NCBI GenBank assembly: GCA_035275065.1
Contig: DATENM010000014.1
Location: 87,178 to 151,177, forward strand
From: Blastocatellia bacterium
Lineage (GTDB): Bacteria; Acidobacteriota; Blastocatellia; UBA7656
DNA: 64,000 nt
Direction of reading: 5' to 3'
In this document: positions 8,520 through 19,425 of the stretch, in pieces
Position numbering within the stretch: the first letter of the stretch is position 1
How the letters are laid out: each line of letters starts with the position of its first letter
Program-made: the position numbers and the translations under genes
The notes under the pieces: model-generated
Seen by the model: only the letters and a program-made list of their open reading frames with translations
Told to the model about the DNA's origin: nothing
Database searches by the model: none

Positions 8520-8584
8520 ATCAGGCGGAACGCGCCGGACGCTCGCTTCTGTTTGCTCTACAGAGGCCGGCGCGTCCGCCTGAT
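8520..8584 (-). terminator. GC-rich hairpin after the TonB-type receptor
   Basis: ATCAGGCGGAACGCGCCGG (8520-8538) pairs with CCGGCGCGTCCGCCTGAT (8567-8584) with one extra A, an 18-bp stem with a 28-nt loop. It begins 5 bp beyond the receptor stop codon, as expected for a terminator, although no U-run follows. Confidence 0.6.
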
Positions 8585-8588
8585 AGCT

Positions 8589-11540
8589 TTAAAAAGTGAA
8601 GCGCGCCGCGAGCTGAACGGCGCGCGGGCCGCCCGCGCCGAAGACGCCGCCGGCGGTCGTCGTCGGCTGCCCGAAGCTTGATGACTTCAGGTACGCGGCG
8701 CTGCCCGAATCGTTGCTGTCGCGCACCAGGGCGTTGGCGCGCCCCGAGTAATTGACCGTCGAGACGCCGAGAATGTTGGTGACGTTGAAGACGTTGAACA
8801 TCTCGATGATCGGCTCAAGCTGAACGCGCTCGCCGAAGCGGAAGCGCTTCGACAGCCGCAGGTCGAGCGAGTTGAAGCTGTCGTTGAAGCGCGCCTGATC
8901 GTTGACCAGCGGCAAGGGCTGGCCATTAATACCGCCGCCGGAATTGACCTCACGGATAAACCCATTCAGCTCGGCGCCGCTGTGAAACAACCGGCCACCG
9001 GCATTGCGCTGCAAGCTCGGGATGCGCCGGCTGCCATCGGGCAACAGGATGTCCATCGGCACGCCGGAAGCCAGCGTCCAGATGGGCGCCAGCAGCAAGC
9101 CTGCGGGCAGCTCGAAGATGCCCGAAAACGTGAAGCGGTGCCGCTGATCGTTCGGCGTCGGGCCATATTCGAGTTGCAGGTTGTTCGGGTCAATCGGCCC
9201 GCTGGCAAACGGTATCTGATCGTCGTTGGCGTAGTTGAAGGCCTTGGCCAGGGTGTAGGCGGCGCGCAGTTGATAGTGATGCGCGAAGCGTTTTTCGAGG
9301 CTGACGAGCAGGCCATCGTATTTCGTCTTGACGCTCGATTCGACGTTGACGACTGAGTCCGGGCCGCCGACCACAGGGTTGAAGACGGCGCCGATAGTCC
9401 GCCCGATGATGAAGTGCGTGCCGAAGTTATGCAGGTAATCCGCGCGCAGGACAAAGTCGCGCGCCAACTCTGCCTGCATGCCGATATCGGTCTGTTGCAC
9501 CATCGGATTCTGCAAGCGGTTATCGATGATGTTGATGCCGCCGGCGCCGGCGCCCGGCAGGATGAAGCCGGTGAAAGGATGGCTCACGGTCGGCGCAAAC
9601 GGCGGCAAGTGGCCCGTCGGGTCGAGGAAGAAGAGGTTGCCGGCGCGCACTTCAATCGGCAGCGACCGCCCATCCAGACCGCGTTCGAGCGATTGAATCT
9701 CCAGCGTCACGCGGTCGTAGTAGATGCCATAGCCGCCATGCACGCTCAGGCGCGCGCTCGGCGACCAGTTGAAGCCCAGGCGCGGCGCGAAGTTATTCTT
9801 GTCGCGGTGGCGGCTGCCGGACAGGAATGGCCGGATCAACGGATTCAGCTCGTCGGCGCGGCTGACGTTTTTGACATCCGTGTCCAGCTCGTAGCGCAGG
9901 CCGAGGTTGAGCGTCAGCCGCGGCGACAGCTTCCAGTCGTCCTGCGCAAAGAAGGCAACATAGTTATTGTCAGCGTCGGGGATGACGAGCGGCGAGGTCG
10001 GCTTGCCGCTGCGCAGGGTCACGGCAAACAACAGGTCGTTGTCATCAATGCGCCCGTCGCCGTTGTGATCGAAGGTCGGAAAGTCTTCGACGAACTCGAT
10101 GCGCCCCGATTGAAAAACGCCGAGGTTGAAATCCGCATCAATGCGCTGAAACTGGCCGCCGAGCTTCATCGTGTGCGTGCCCTTGACCCACGCGAAGTTG
10201 TCGCCGAACTGCAACCGATTCATGCGCGTCTGCTGCGGCACGCGGAACGACGCGCCCTCTTGCAAACTGGGGAAAGTCAGTTGCGGCCCCGGCGTCACCG
10301 GCACCGTGCGATTGATGAAGTTCGTAACGCTGAAGTCAACCTCGTTGGCCATCGTCGGCGAAAGCAGCCGGGTGTAGCGCGTTGCGAACAATTGATAGTT
10401 ATTCTTTGAAGCCTGTCGTTCGGACGCCGAGCCAATGGGGCGAATCAGCGAACTCGCGGTGGTGTGATCCACGCGCTCGATGGAGTAGCGCAAGGCGAGC
10501 CAGTCCTGGCTGGTGATGTTCCAATCGCCGCGCCCGTTGGCGAGCAGGTCGTTGAGCGGCGCGTCGGCAAAGCCGCGCCTGATGGTGCGCGTCGCGGCGT
10601 CGCGCTGGCCGACCAGAACGGCGCCGTCCTGGTTGCGGTACTCGAAGGCGGCGAACCAGAAGAGGCGGTCTTTTTTGATCGGCCCGCCCGCCGCAAAGGC
10701 ATACTGCTGGCGATCAAACGGCGGCGTCGGGTTCGAGCGATCAAAGGTCGCCGGCAGACCTTGCAGCTTGCGGTCGCGGAAGAAGAACGAGGCGGAGCCG
10801 TGATGCTCGTTCGTGCCCGACTTGGTGACGATGTTGATGACGGACGAGCCGGAGCGCCCCTGTTCGGCGGCGAAGCGGTTGGTGGCGATCTGGAATTCCT
10901 GCACGGCCTCCTGTGAGACGTTGATGAGCGAGCCGCCGACGACATCGTCGTTGTTGTCGGCGCCGTCAATCGTCACGCTGCTGCCGCGCCCGATCTGCCC
11001 GGCGGACGAGATCAGCACGGTCTCGGTCTTCGTCGGATCGAAGTTCGGCGCCGGCGCGTTGCCCGGCACCAGCAGCGCCAGTTCGAGGAAGTTGCGCCCG
11101 TTGAGCGGCAGGTTCTCGATGGCGCGGCGATTGATGACGTTGTCGACAGTAGACGTCGTCTGGTTGATGAGCGGAATGTCCGCAATCACAATATCGCCGG
11201 TGATAGCTTCCACCTGAAGCGTCGTATCAAGCGTCACCGCCTGCCCGACTTGTAGCGTCGCCGGGCGGGTGATCTTCTTAAAGCCGGGGAACTCGAACGT
11301 GACTTCATATTCACCGGGCGTGAGGTTGGTCAGCGTGAATAAGCCGTCGTCGTTCGTCTTCGTTTCGCGCGCAAAGCCGGTGTCCTTCTGCGTAGCCTTT
11401 ACTTGCACCCCCACCATCACCGCGCCTTGCGGATCGACCAGACGCCCGCCGAGCGTCGCCGCCGCCTGTTGGCCGAGCGCCGTGAGCGGCGCGCTGCTGC
11501 CGACAAGTATGCTCAAGAGAATAATCGCAACTCGTTTCAA
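8589..11540 (-). CDS. Oar-like TonB-dependent outer-membrane receptor
   Basis: The 983-residue protein starts at TTG 11540 (GGGAG upstream) with a cleavable signal peptide ending near LGQQ. Residues about 28-110 form a carboxypeptidase-regulatory-like domain (GGRLVDPQGAVMVGVQVKA, FTLTNLTPGEYEVTFEFPGF). A plug (about 125-235) with NLPLNGRNFLEL and a large barrel ending in LAARFTF follow. Acidobacterial genomes carry many such receptors, thought to import sugars or peptides. No TonB box is obvious. No SusD-like partner lies nearby, so the substrate cannot be named. Next to it upstream is a small secreted ORFan. Confidence 0.9.
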   Translation of the reverse strand: MKRVAIILLSILVGSSAPLTALGQQAAATLGGRLVDPQGAVMVGVQVKATQKDTGFARETKTNDDGLFTLTNLTPGEYEVTFEFPGFKKITRPATLQVGQAVTLDTTLQVEAITGDIVIADIPLINQTTSTVDNVINRRAIENLPLNGRNFLELALLVPGNAPAPNFDPTKTETVLISSAGQIGRGSSVTIDGADNNDDVVGGSLINVSQEAVQEFQIATNRFAAEQGRSGSSVINIVTKSGTNEHHGSASFFFRDRKLQGLPATFDRSNPTPPFDRQQYAFAAGGPIKKDRLFWFAAFEYRNQDGAVLVGQRDAATRTIRRGFADAPLNDLLANGRGDWNITSQDWLALRYSIERVDHTTASSLIRPIGSASERQASKNNYQLFATRYTRLLSPTMANEVDFSVTNFINRTVPVTPGPQLTFPSLQEGASFRVPQQTRMNRLQFGDNFAWVKGTHTMKLGGQFQRIDADFNLGVFQSGRIEFVEDFPTFDHNGDGRIDDNDLLFAVTLRSGKPTSPLVIPDADNNYVAFFAQDDWKLSPRLTLNLGLRYELDTDVKNVSRADELNPLIRPFLSGSRHRDKNNFAPRLGFNWSPSARLSVHGGYGIYYDRVTLEIQSLERGLDGRSLPIEVRAGNLFFLDPTGHLPPFAPTVSHPFTGFILPGAGAGGINIIDNRLQNPMVQQTDIGMQAELARDFVLRADYLHNFGTHFIIGRTIGAVFNPVVGGPDSVVNVESSVKTKYDGLLVSLEKRFAHHYQLRAAYTLAKAFNYANDDQIPFASGPIDPNNLQLEYGPTPNDQRHRFTFSGIFELPAGLLLAPIWTLASGVPMDILLPDGSRRIPSLQRNAGGRLFHSGAELNGFIREVNSGGGINGQPLPLVNDQARFNDSFNSLDLRLSKRFRFGERVQLEPIIEMFNVFNVTNILGVSTVNYSGRANALVRDSNDSGSAAYLKSSSFGQPTTTAGGVFGAGGPRAVQLAARFTF

Positions 11541-11693
11541 GCTTTCTGTCTCCCGCTTCCCAAAGGGGTTTGCGCTCGCCGGTCGCCTCGGCTTCCGGCC
11601 ACACAGGGCACACGGCTACTGACTGCGAAACCAACGCTTCGCAGCGCTCAATGGCACAGCGATGGTCGAGGGATGCCCGCTTGTCAGGTTCAG

Positions 11694-12206
11694 CTACTGG
11701 GACAACTTGTACTCGAAGACGAAACGACCAAACTGCATAAACCCTTTGCCGCTGCCGTAGGCCGCCGGGCTGATGTAAAACTGGCGGACGCCTGTGCGCC
11801 GCGTGTCGAGCTTGGCCATCACCCGGCCAAGCAATCGCTCGCTGGCGGCTTCATAAAACTTCACTTCGACCACTTCGCCGTCAACGCGCTTCGAGCCGAA
11901 GACGTATTCGCCCGGCTGGAGCAGCATATCGCCGATCCGCAGCGGCACCTGTGTGATGATGAAGTGTGTATATTTGCCCTCGGCCTCATAGCCGGTGACG
12001 ATCATGAAGACGCCTGCGACATAGCGGCTACCGTCGGTAATGCCGGAAGCGGCGCGGAATTCGGTCTCAATGCGCTCTTTGCCGACCGGGGCGCGCGCCG
12101 GGATGATTTGCCGCAGCTCGGTTGTCGTTGCCTGACGCCAGAGCGGGCCTCCGGCCAGAGCAGGTGTACAGCACAACAGAACCCATGCCAGAGCAAAGCG
12201 TTTCAT
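11694..12206 (-). CDS. Secreted protein of unknown function
   Basis: The 170-residue product has a clear signal peptide (MKRFALAWVLLCCTPALA). The mature part is predicted mostly beta (YVAGVFMIVTGYEAEGKYTHFIITQVPLRI; LLQPGEYVFGSKRVDGEVVEVKFYE). It resembles other acidobacterial exported proteins that lack a name, and I cannot assign a function. It lies 153 bp upstream of the TonB-type receptor on the same strand, so joint expression is possible. Confidence 0.8.
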   Translation of the reverse strand: MKRFALAWVLLCCTPALAGGPLWRQATTTELRQIIPARAPVGKERIETEFRAASGITDGSRYVAGVFMIVTGYEAEGKYTHFIITQVPLRIGDMLLQPGEYVFGSKRVDGEVVEVKFYEAASERLLGRVMAKLDTRRTGVRQFYISPAAYGSGKGFMQFGRFVFEYKLSQ

Positions 12207-12360
12207 AAAAGTTCAGAAACTGGCGTTCGCAAGAAGTCTCGCTACACAGAACGCAGAGAAGATATGGGCTTGCGCCGTGCGCTTGAGACGCCTCCCCTGC
12301 ATCCTTCAGGGCACTGGCACATCCGCGATCAAAGAAGCTGCGGCTCGCGAGCAGGCCGCC

Positions 12361-12436
12361 AGAGCGATTCCATCTTGTTTTTAGTTATAAGAAAAGGTGC
12401 AAGAGCCGTGCCCTTACACCTTTTAAAATCCGCTCT
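12361..12436. repeat. AGAGC-ended palindromic element, copy A
   Basis: The element starts AGAGCGATTCCATC (12361) and ends ATCCGCTCT (12428-12436), so its ends are inverted copies of AGAGCGGATT-like sequence. The core hairpin is AAAAGGTGCAAG / CTTACACCTTTT with one mismatch. The same ends occur around 26566, 27331 and 30642, with different cores. Confidence 0.55.
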
Positions 12437-12517
12437 AGAACTTTGAGGTTACCGTTAAGTACGCGGTAAGAATACCGGCAAAGCGCCCGCCTGTCATTAA
12501 ACCAGGGTATAAGGTTT

Positions 12518-12612
12518 GACTATATCTTTAGTTATAGTCGCTGGGAGCGCGGGCGTCCCGCCCGCCGCTTCGCGCCGGCGCAAGATTGCCGGCGAGACGC
12601 CCGCGCTCCCAG
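12518..12612 (-). terminator. Two hairpins after the NarL-type regulator gene
   Basis: Nearest the gene, CTGGGAGCGCGGGCGTC (12541-12557) pairs perfectly with 12596-12612, a 17-bp stem ending 5 bp from the regulator's stop. Beyond it, GACTATA/TATAGTC (12518-12524, 12533-12539) makes a second small stem. The long stem shares 26 bases of its left half with the palindrome at 41160-41234, so it belongs to a dispersed family and may also act as a terminator. Confidence 0.6.
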
Positions 12613-12616
12613 GCTT

Positions 12617-13249
12617 TTAATCCAGGTGGATGATGCCGCGCTGCAAGGCGAAGGTCGCGGCGTGGGTGCGGTCGCTGACGCCGAGCTTGCTCAGGATATT
12701 GTTGACGTGAATCTTGACCGTGCCTTCCGAAATCGACAGGTCGGCGGCGATAATCTTGTTGCTCTTGCCCTGGGCGATGTGTTTCAAGACTTCAAGCTCG
12801 CGCGCCGTCAGCTCCGTGCGGTTCATGCGCTCGGCCAGCCGGCTGGCGACTTCGGCGGGGATGCGGCGCTGCCCTGCGTAGACGGCGCGGATGGCTTCAA
12901 CCAGCTCGTCGCGCAGCATGTCCTTGAGCAAGTAAGCGCGCGCCCCGGCTTGCAGGGCGCGGTAGATGTCTTCGTCGCCATCGTAGGTCGTCAGGACGAT
13001 GAAGCGGGCGTCCTGGTAATCTTTGCGGATGGCGGTGATGGCTTCGATGCCGTCCATCTCCGGCATGCGGACGTCCATCAAGACGACATCGGGCCGGTGC
13101 TGGCGGTACATCTCGACCGCCTGTTTCCCGGAGGTCGCTTCGGCAATGACCAACATATCAGGCTGCGTGTTGACGACCGCCGCCAGTCCCATGCGGACGA
13201 CGAAGTGGTCGTCGGCGATCATCACGCGAAGCGGTTTCTCTTTGCTCAT
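12617..13249 (-). CDS. NarL/FixJ-type response regulator
   Basis: The 210-residue two-component regulator has an N-terminal receiver (about 7-122): acidic pair in IADDHF, phospho-accepting Asp in VVLMDVRMPEMDG, conserved Thr in VLTTYDG and Lys in LLKDM. Its C-terminal LuxR-type helix-turn-helix (about 145-205) shows LTARELEVLKHIAQGKSNKIIA and GTVKIHVNNILSKLGVSDR. No kinase is adjacent. The HisKA_3 kinase at 38075 in this window is of the class that partners NarL-type regulators, but the 25-kb distance makes the pairing only a guess. Confidence 0.93.
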   Translation of the reverse strand: MSKEKPLRVMIADDHFVVRMGLAAVVNTQPDMLVIAEATSGKQAVEMYRQHRPDVVLMDVRMPEMDGIEAITAIRKDYQDARFIVLTTYDGDEDIYRALQAGARAYLLKDMLRDELVEAIRAVYAGQRRIPAEVASRLAERMNRTELTARELEVLKHIAQGKSNKIIAADLSISEGTVKIHVNNILSKLGVSDRTHAATFALQRGIIHLD

Positions 13250-13388
13250 AAGCCATCCCGTCTGCCGAGCATTGTACCCATCGCCGCCCGGCTTTGAAAG
13301 GCGGCTGTAGGCGGCGCCGCTTGCCTGATGGCGGCGATTGCGATATTAAAGAAAGGCGCAGTCGCGCGCTTTCACCGGACATAAAATC

Positions 13389-14297
13389 ATGAACAGACCA
13401 CTCTATTGCCTCGCCCTCGCCGCGTTTGCCGCGCTCTCATGCGCCGTTCAAGCGAGCGCGCAGACGAATCAAACAATCAAGCTCTGGACGGATGCCGCGC
13501 CCGGCGCTGTGGGCAGCGAGCCTTCGGATGTGCCGACGCTTACGCCTTACCTGCCGCCGCGCGAGCGGGCGACCGGCGCGGCGGTCATCGTCTGCCCGGG
13601 CGGCGGCTACCAGATGCTCGCGGATCACGAAGGGCGGCCCGTGGCCGAATGGCTCAACACGCTCGGCATCGCCGCCTTCGTGCTGAAGTACCGCATCGCG
13701 CCGCGCTATCACCACCCTGCAATGATGCTCGACGCGCAACGCGCCATGCGATTGGTGCGCGCCCGCGCCGGCGAATGGGGCATCGATTCGCGCCGCATCG
13801 GCATCCTGGGATTTTCCGCGGGCGGCCATCTCGCCTCGACCGCCGCGACCCATTTCGACGCCGGCAAACCGGATGCCGGCGATCCAATCGAGCGCGTCAG
13901 CTCGCGGCCCGATCTGGTCATCCTCGTCTATCCGGTCATCACCATGCGCGAGCAGACGCATGCGGGCTCGAAGCGCAACCTGCTCGGCGCGCAGCCCGAC
14001 CCGCAGATGGTCGCGCTGATGTCGAACGACGAGCAGGTGAGCAAAGATACGCCGCCGGCTTTCTTGATTCACACGGTCAACGACGCGGCGGTGCCGGTCG
14101 AAAACAGCCTGCTCTTTGCCGCCGCCTTGCGCCGCGCCGGCGTGCCTTACGAGATGCACCTGTACGAGCGCGGCCCGCATGGCTTCGGGCTGGCCCCGAA
14201 TGATCCGATCCTGTCGAGCTGGCCGGCGCGCTGCGCCGACTGGCTGCGCCTGCACGGCTTTGCCGCGGCGCATCCGTCTAGCCCTGCCAGCAAGTGA
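13389..14297 (+). CDS. Secreted alpha/beta hydrolase (esterase, BD-FAE-like)
   Basis: The 302-residue exported hydrolase has a signal peptide ending near ASAQ. The oxyanion-hole region is [17 protein letters not shown], the nucleophile elbow [10 protein letters not shown], and the acid/base residues lie in [13 protein letters not shown] and GPHGFGL. This arrangement fits the BD-FAE/acetyl-xylan-esterase-like group often linked to deacetylation of plant polysaccharides. It precedes a carbohydrate-binding-like protein, a GMC oxidoreductase and an alpha-L-rhamnosidase, which supports a role in carbohydrate breakdown. Substrate specificity is inferred only. Confidence 0.88.
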   Translation: MNRPLYCLALAAFAALSCAVQASAQTNQTIKLWTDAAPGAVGSEPSDVPTLTPYLPPRERATGAAVIVCPGGGYQMLADHEGRPVAEWLNTLGIAAFVLKYRIAPRYHHPAMMLDAQRAMRLVRARAGEWGIDSRRIGILGFSAGGHLASTAATHFDAGKPDAGDPIERVSSRPDLVILVYPVITMREQTHAGSKRNLLGAQPDPQMVALMSNDEQVSKDTPPAFLIHTVNDAAVPVENSLLFAAALRRAGVPYEMHLYERGPHGFGLAPNDPILSSWPARCADWLRLHGFAAAHPSSPASK

Positions 14298-14409
14298 GCA
14301 GGCGGCTGATGGTCAGGCTGCAATCAGCTCACTTTGACTGCGCCGCGAGCATGGCGTATCTTAACGACAATCCGCTGTCAATCCGACGAGCAAGAAAGGA
14401 GTCAGGAGA

Positions 14410-15102
14410 ATGAAACGCTGGTTTATTATCGTCGCCCTCATCCTCATCAGCATCTCTGCGCCGGCGCAGGACAAGGAGAAAGAGAAGAGTAAGGATAGCG
14501 GCTCGCGCCTGGTCTACGCCGATTTCGAGCAGCTTAAAGAAGGCCGCGCCGTGAGCGCCCGCGGCGGCCTGGTCCTGCTCAGCGGCTATCAGGAGAATCC
14601 GGCGATTACGGTGTCATTCACTAACTCGGACAAGCCGTGGCCGCAAGCGCCGCTCGTCATCCCGGCGGCGCAAGCCCACAGCCAGTTGATCGCCTATAGT
14701 TTCAGGATTCCGGCCCCGAACCAGTGGGCCGGCGTCACCCTGGAGATTCGCGGCTTGCCTGACAAAGATGGCAAGCAGGTCGGCGAAGACCTGAGCGCCT
14801 ACCGATATATCTCGTTCGACATTCAGGCGCAGGGGACGACAACGATGCGGGCTGAATTAATCAGCAAAGACAATGGCGTCGGCATTCCCGATGGGCAGAA
14901 TCATAGCTTCCCGTTTAACCTGACATCGGGCATGCACACCTACCGCCTGGAGCTGAAGAAATTCTCGCAGCCGAACTGGGATACCGTCACCCGTGTTGAC
15001 GTCAAAGAGGTGCTCAAGCACCTGACGGCTATTCATCTGACCACCACCACGGTGCCGTCGAACGGGCAGATCGTGGTTGATAACGTCGCCTTTGAAAAAT
15101 GA
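14410..15102 (+). CDS. Secreted galactose-binding-like domain protein
   Basis: The 230-residue product starts at ATG 14410 after GGAG and has a signal peptide (RWFIIVALILISISAPAQ) followed by a charged Lys/Glu stretch. The remainder looks like a jelly-roll of the CBM11/CIA30 type: YRYISFDIQAQGTTTMRAEL, MHTYRLELKKF, and the closing GQIVVDNVAFEK typical of such modules. No catalytic residues are evident. It ends 41 bp before the GMC oxidoreductase in the same direction, so it may be its exported partner or a binding protein for its substrate. Confidence 0.75.
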   Translation: MKRWFIIVALILISISAPAQDKEKEKSKDSGSRLVYADFEQLKEGRAVSARGGLVLLSGYQENPAITVSFTNSDKPWPQAPLVIPAAQAHSQLIAYSFRIPAPNQWAGVTLEIRGLPDKDGKQVGEDLSAYRYISFDIQAQGTTTMRAELISKDNGVGIPDGQNHSFPFNLTSGMHTYRLELKKFSQPNWDTVTRVDVKEVLKHLTAIHLTTTTVPSNGQIVVDNVAFEK

Positions 15103-15143
15103 GCGCGACAACGAACCGAGCAAGAATCGAAGGAGTGTGAAAT

Positions 15144-16793
<1,650 letters not shown>

Positions 16794-16796
16794 AAA

Positions 16797-16893
16797 GTGA
16801 CAAGTGACAAGTGACAAGAAGAACGTCGCCGACCCGGCCTTGCCAGAAACCAGAGTGCCAATGTCTTGTCACTTGTCACTTGTCACTTGTCAC
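16797..16893. repeat. Palindrome of mirrored GTGACAA heptamers
   Basis: Three GTGACAA units (16797-16818) face four TTGTCAC units (16865-16893), complementary throughout, around a 46-nt loop. It starts 3 bp after the GMC stop codon and includes the stop codon of the rhamnosidase gene (16890-16892), filling the whole space between two convergent genes. Confidence 0.8.
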
Positions 16894-19262
16894 ATCAGCA
16901 GGCGTTGCGAGCCGCCGCGCAATGGCATCTGCTTGCCGCGCCATTCGATTCTTCCCTTCAGCGAGCGCGGCAGGGTCACCGCGACATTCAAACGCTCGCC
17001 GGCGCGTGCGAGCGTCAGCGTGATGTCGCCCCGCGGGTGCGGCATCCGTGCCGACACACGTTTCAACGCGCCGAGGTGCGGGCGGATAACGATTTCATGA
17101 AAGCCCGGCCCGGCAGGCTCGATACCAGCAACCGTCGCCAGCAAGTCAATGTTCGGATGGGCGCTCCAGGCGTGACAGTCCGAGCGCGCCGGCTCGGGCG
17201 TTTCGGCCCAGGTTGTCAGTCCGAGCTTCAACATCTCGCGCCACGGGCCGAGTTGATTCAGGTACTCATCGCCCAACCCCGCCTTCGTCATCGCGCGAAA
17301 CAGGTAATAGCGGAAGTAGTAGGAGCATTGCGTCAGCGTCGTGTCGCTCAAGACCTGGCGCATCACCGCCGGCTGTTCTGCGACCGGGATCACGTCGAGC
17401 AGCACGGCCAGGATGTTGGCGTGCTGGCTGAAAGTCTGTTTCGCCGGCGTGTCGCTGACCAGCCGCCGCGATGCATCCCGGCATTGAGCCCGCACGGCGT
17501 CGGCGACCTTGTTCGCCAGCTCGCGGTAATGACCGGCGCGCTCAGCGATGCCAAAGGCTTGTTCGAGATCGGCGGCCTCGCGCAAGGCGGCGACCATTTG
17601 CAGGCTGAGAATGGCCGATTGCCCATCGGTTGTTTGCGGAGGCACGCCGTCTTTGAAGCCGTTTGTCCAGTCAACAAAATTCCAGAACTCCGGCTTCGCC
17701 AGTAAGCCCGATGGCGCGAGCCGCGCTTCAAACCAGTCGAGCACGCCGCGTGAGCCGGTCAGCAGCGGCTTAAGAAATTGCTCTTCGCCCCGGTGCATCC
17801 ACAGGTCATGCATCATGCCGATCCACAACAGCGAGAAGGTCGGGATGTACTGCGGTAGCTCGGACGGGTAACGGCTCTGCGTCAGACCTTCGGGCGTGCG
17901 CGATTCGTCTATCAATTCGATGGCGTTCTTGACCAGCCGCGCATCACCAGTGGCATAAAGCGACAGCAATGCCTGGATGCGCGTGTCGCCGACGTATTGA
18001 AGCTGCTCGTAGTACGGGCAGTCCATGTAGGTCTCGTGAGCGCACAGTTGCGCCGTACGCCAGCCGACATCCCAAATCTCTTTCAAGGTCGGGTCGTCGC
18101 TATCAAAACTGGCGCGCACGACGAACGGATAAGCGGTGAAGACGGCGCGCAAGTCTTCGATGGTGAGCGGCTCGGCGCGCGTTTCGATGTCGAGTTGCAG
18201 GTAACGAAACGTCCGCCACCAGAGCGGGCGAAACAGCCTGCGCCGACCGCCGTCCGTGATAAAGCGGTCGCTGAGGCCGTGCATGGTTTTGCCTTCGACG
18301 TCGTTGCGGTTTCCCTTCTCTCTGCCTTTCCAGAGCGCCTCGGCATACGTGATGGCGACGGTTGAATCGCGCCCGCCGCTGGTGATCAGCTCAGGGTAAG
18401 CCGTCGTCAAATAACTTTGATCGATCAAGAGTGTGGCGCGACTGTTAGCCGGCACAGTGAGCGGCGCGCGGCCTTGCAGAAAGCCGTCACTGGCCGAAAC
18501 GCCCGCCGCGCGCGCGACGCGCGCCAGCCGCTCTGTCTTTTCTTCCATCATCGGAATCGTGCGCGGCACCAGGAACCAGCGCGACGGGCTGTCTTGCAGC
18601 CCGCGCGGCCCGCCGTCTGACACGGCGATTGCCGCTTGCCACGCGCTGTCATCGTAATCAGCCGCCTCCCAGCCCCACGGGTGTCGCGCGGCGTTGTGAA
18701 TCTCGCCCGGCCCGGCGACGTAATAGCCGCCCGCCGTCGCAAAGTCTATAGGCTTCAGCTCGACGGCGCTGCTGCGATAGGCTTTCCAGCCGGCGTCGGT
18801 GTTGACGGCGGCTTCGGCACTGCTGTCGCCTTGCAGGATGAAAGCCGTCTCGTTGCCCATCTGCGCCATCGGCGCAAGCGCCGCAAAGTTCCAGACGACC
18901 GCCGCGACGAGGTTGCGGCCCGCCCGCAGGTGCGGCGCGATGTCTACGCTATCGAAACGCCAGTGATTGAGGTCGCCGCGTGCGGGGCCTTCGGCGACGC
19001 GCTGGCCGTTGACGAAAAGTTGATAACGCTGATCGGCGCTGACGTGAACGACGTAACGCGGCGGCGCGGCGGCGAGCGTAAACGATTTGCGAAAGTGAAA
19101 GACGCCGACCTCGCGCCTTGAGCCTTCGGGCGCGGCGATCCACCGGGCTTTCCATCTAGTGCTGAGCAGGTCGGGGTTGATGGCCTGACTCGCGGCCCTG
19201 TGATCGAGGGTCGCAAGCAATAAGATCATTGCCAGGCAGGCGCGAAATGATGACCGTCTTTT
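16890..19262 (-). CDS. Alpha-L-rhamnosidase (GH78-like)
   Basis: Start TTG 19262 is favoured because AAAGGAAC precedes it and it opens directly on a signal peptide (KRRSSFRACLAMILLLATL); earlier in-frame TTG 19295 would add 11 residues. The 790-residue protein has an N-terminal beta-sandwich region (YVVHVSADQRYQLFVNGQRVAEGPARGD) and a central (alpha/alpha)6 catalytic region. The hallmark DCPYYEQLQYVGDTRIQALL carries catalytic-site acidic residues, and WTNGFKDG follows. It would release rhamnose from pectin or glycosides. The last residues and stop lie in the GTGACAA palindrome, so the C terminus was probably altered by that repeat. Confidence 0.88.
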   Translation of the reverse strand, partial: KRRSSFRACLAMILLLATLDHRAASQAINPDLLSTRWKARWIAAPEGSRREVGVFHFRKSFTLAAAPPRYVVHVSADQRYQLFVNGQRVAEGPARGDLNHWRFDSVDIAPHLRAGRNLVAAVVWNFAALAPMAQMGNETAFILQGDSSAEAAVNTDAGWKAYRSSAVELKPIDFATAGGYYVAGPGEIHNAARHPWGWEAADYDDSAWQAAIAVSDGGPRGLQDSPSRWFLVPRTIPMMEEKTERLARVARAAGVSASDGFLQGRAPLTVPANSRATLLIDQSYLTTAYPELITSGGRDSTVAITYAEALWKGREKGNRNDVEGKTMHGLSDRFITDGGRRRLFRPLWWRTFRYLQLDIETRAEPLTIEDLRAVFTAYPFVVRASFDSDDPTLKEIWDVGWRTAQLCAHETYMDCPYYEQLQYVGDTRIQALLSLYATGDARLVKNAIELIDESRTPEGLTQSRYPSELPQYIPTFSLLWIGMMHDLWMHRGEEQFLKPLLTGSRGVLDWFEARLAPSGLLAKPEFWNFVDWTNGFKDGVPPQTTDGQSAILSLQMVAALREAADLEQAFGIAERAGHYRELANKVADAVRAQCRDASRRLVSDTPAKQTFSQHANILAVLLDVIPVAEQPAVMRQVLSDTTLTQCSYYFRYYLFRAMTKAGLGDEYLNQLGPWREMLKLGLTTWAETPEPARSDCHAWSAHPNIDLLATVAGIEPAGPGFHEIVIRPHLGALKRVSARMPHPRGDITLTLARAGERLNVAVTLPRSLKGRIEWRGKQMPLRGGSQRLLM

Positions 19263-19425
19263 CAACGTTGCCGTTCCTTTCTGTGCATGAATCAACCTGA
19301 GCCGATGATGCGATAGATTATCGTATAGACGACGGCGGCACGAATTGATAACGTCATGCCTGCGGCATTATAAGCATGATCGCCGCCGTCAACAAATTCA
19401 GGCGAACGCGCCCTTGGAGAAACCC

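Noticed and set aside
16797..16893. CRISPR array
   Set aside because: The 7-nt units are contiguous, without spacers, and mirrored; no cas genes are present.
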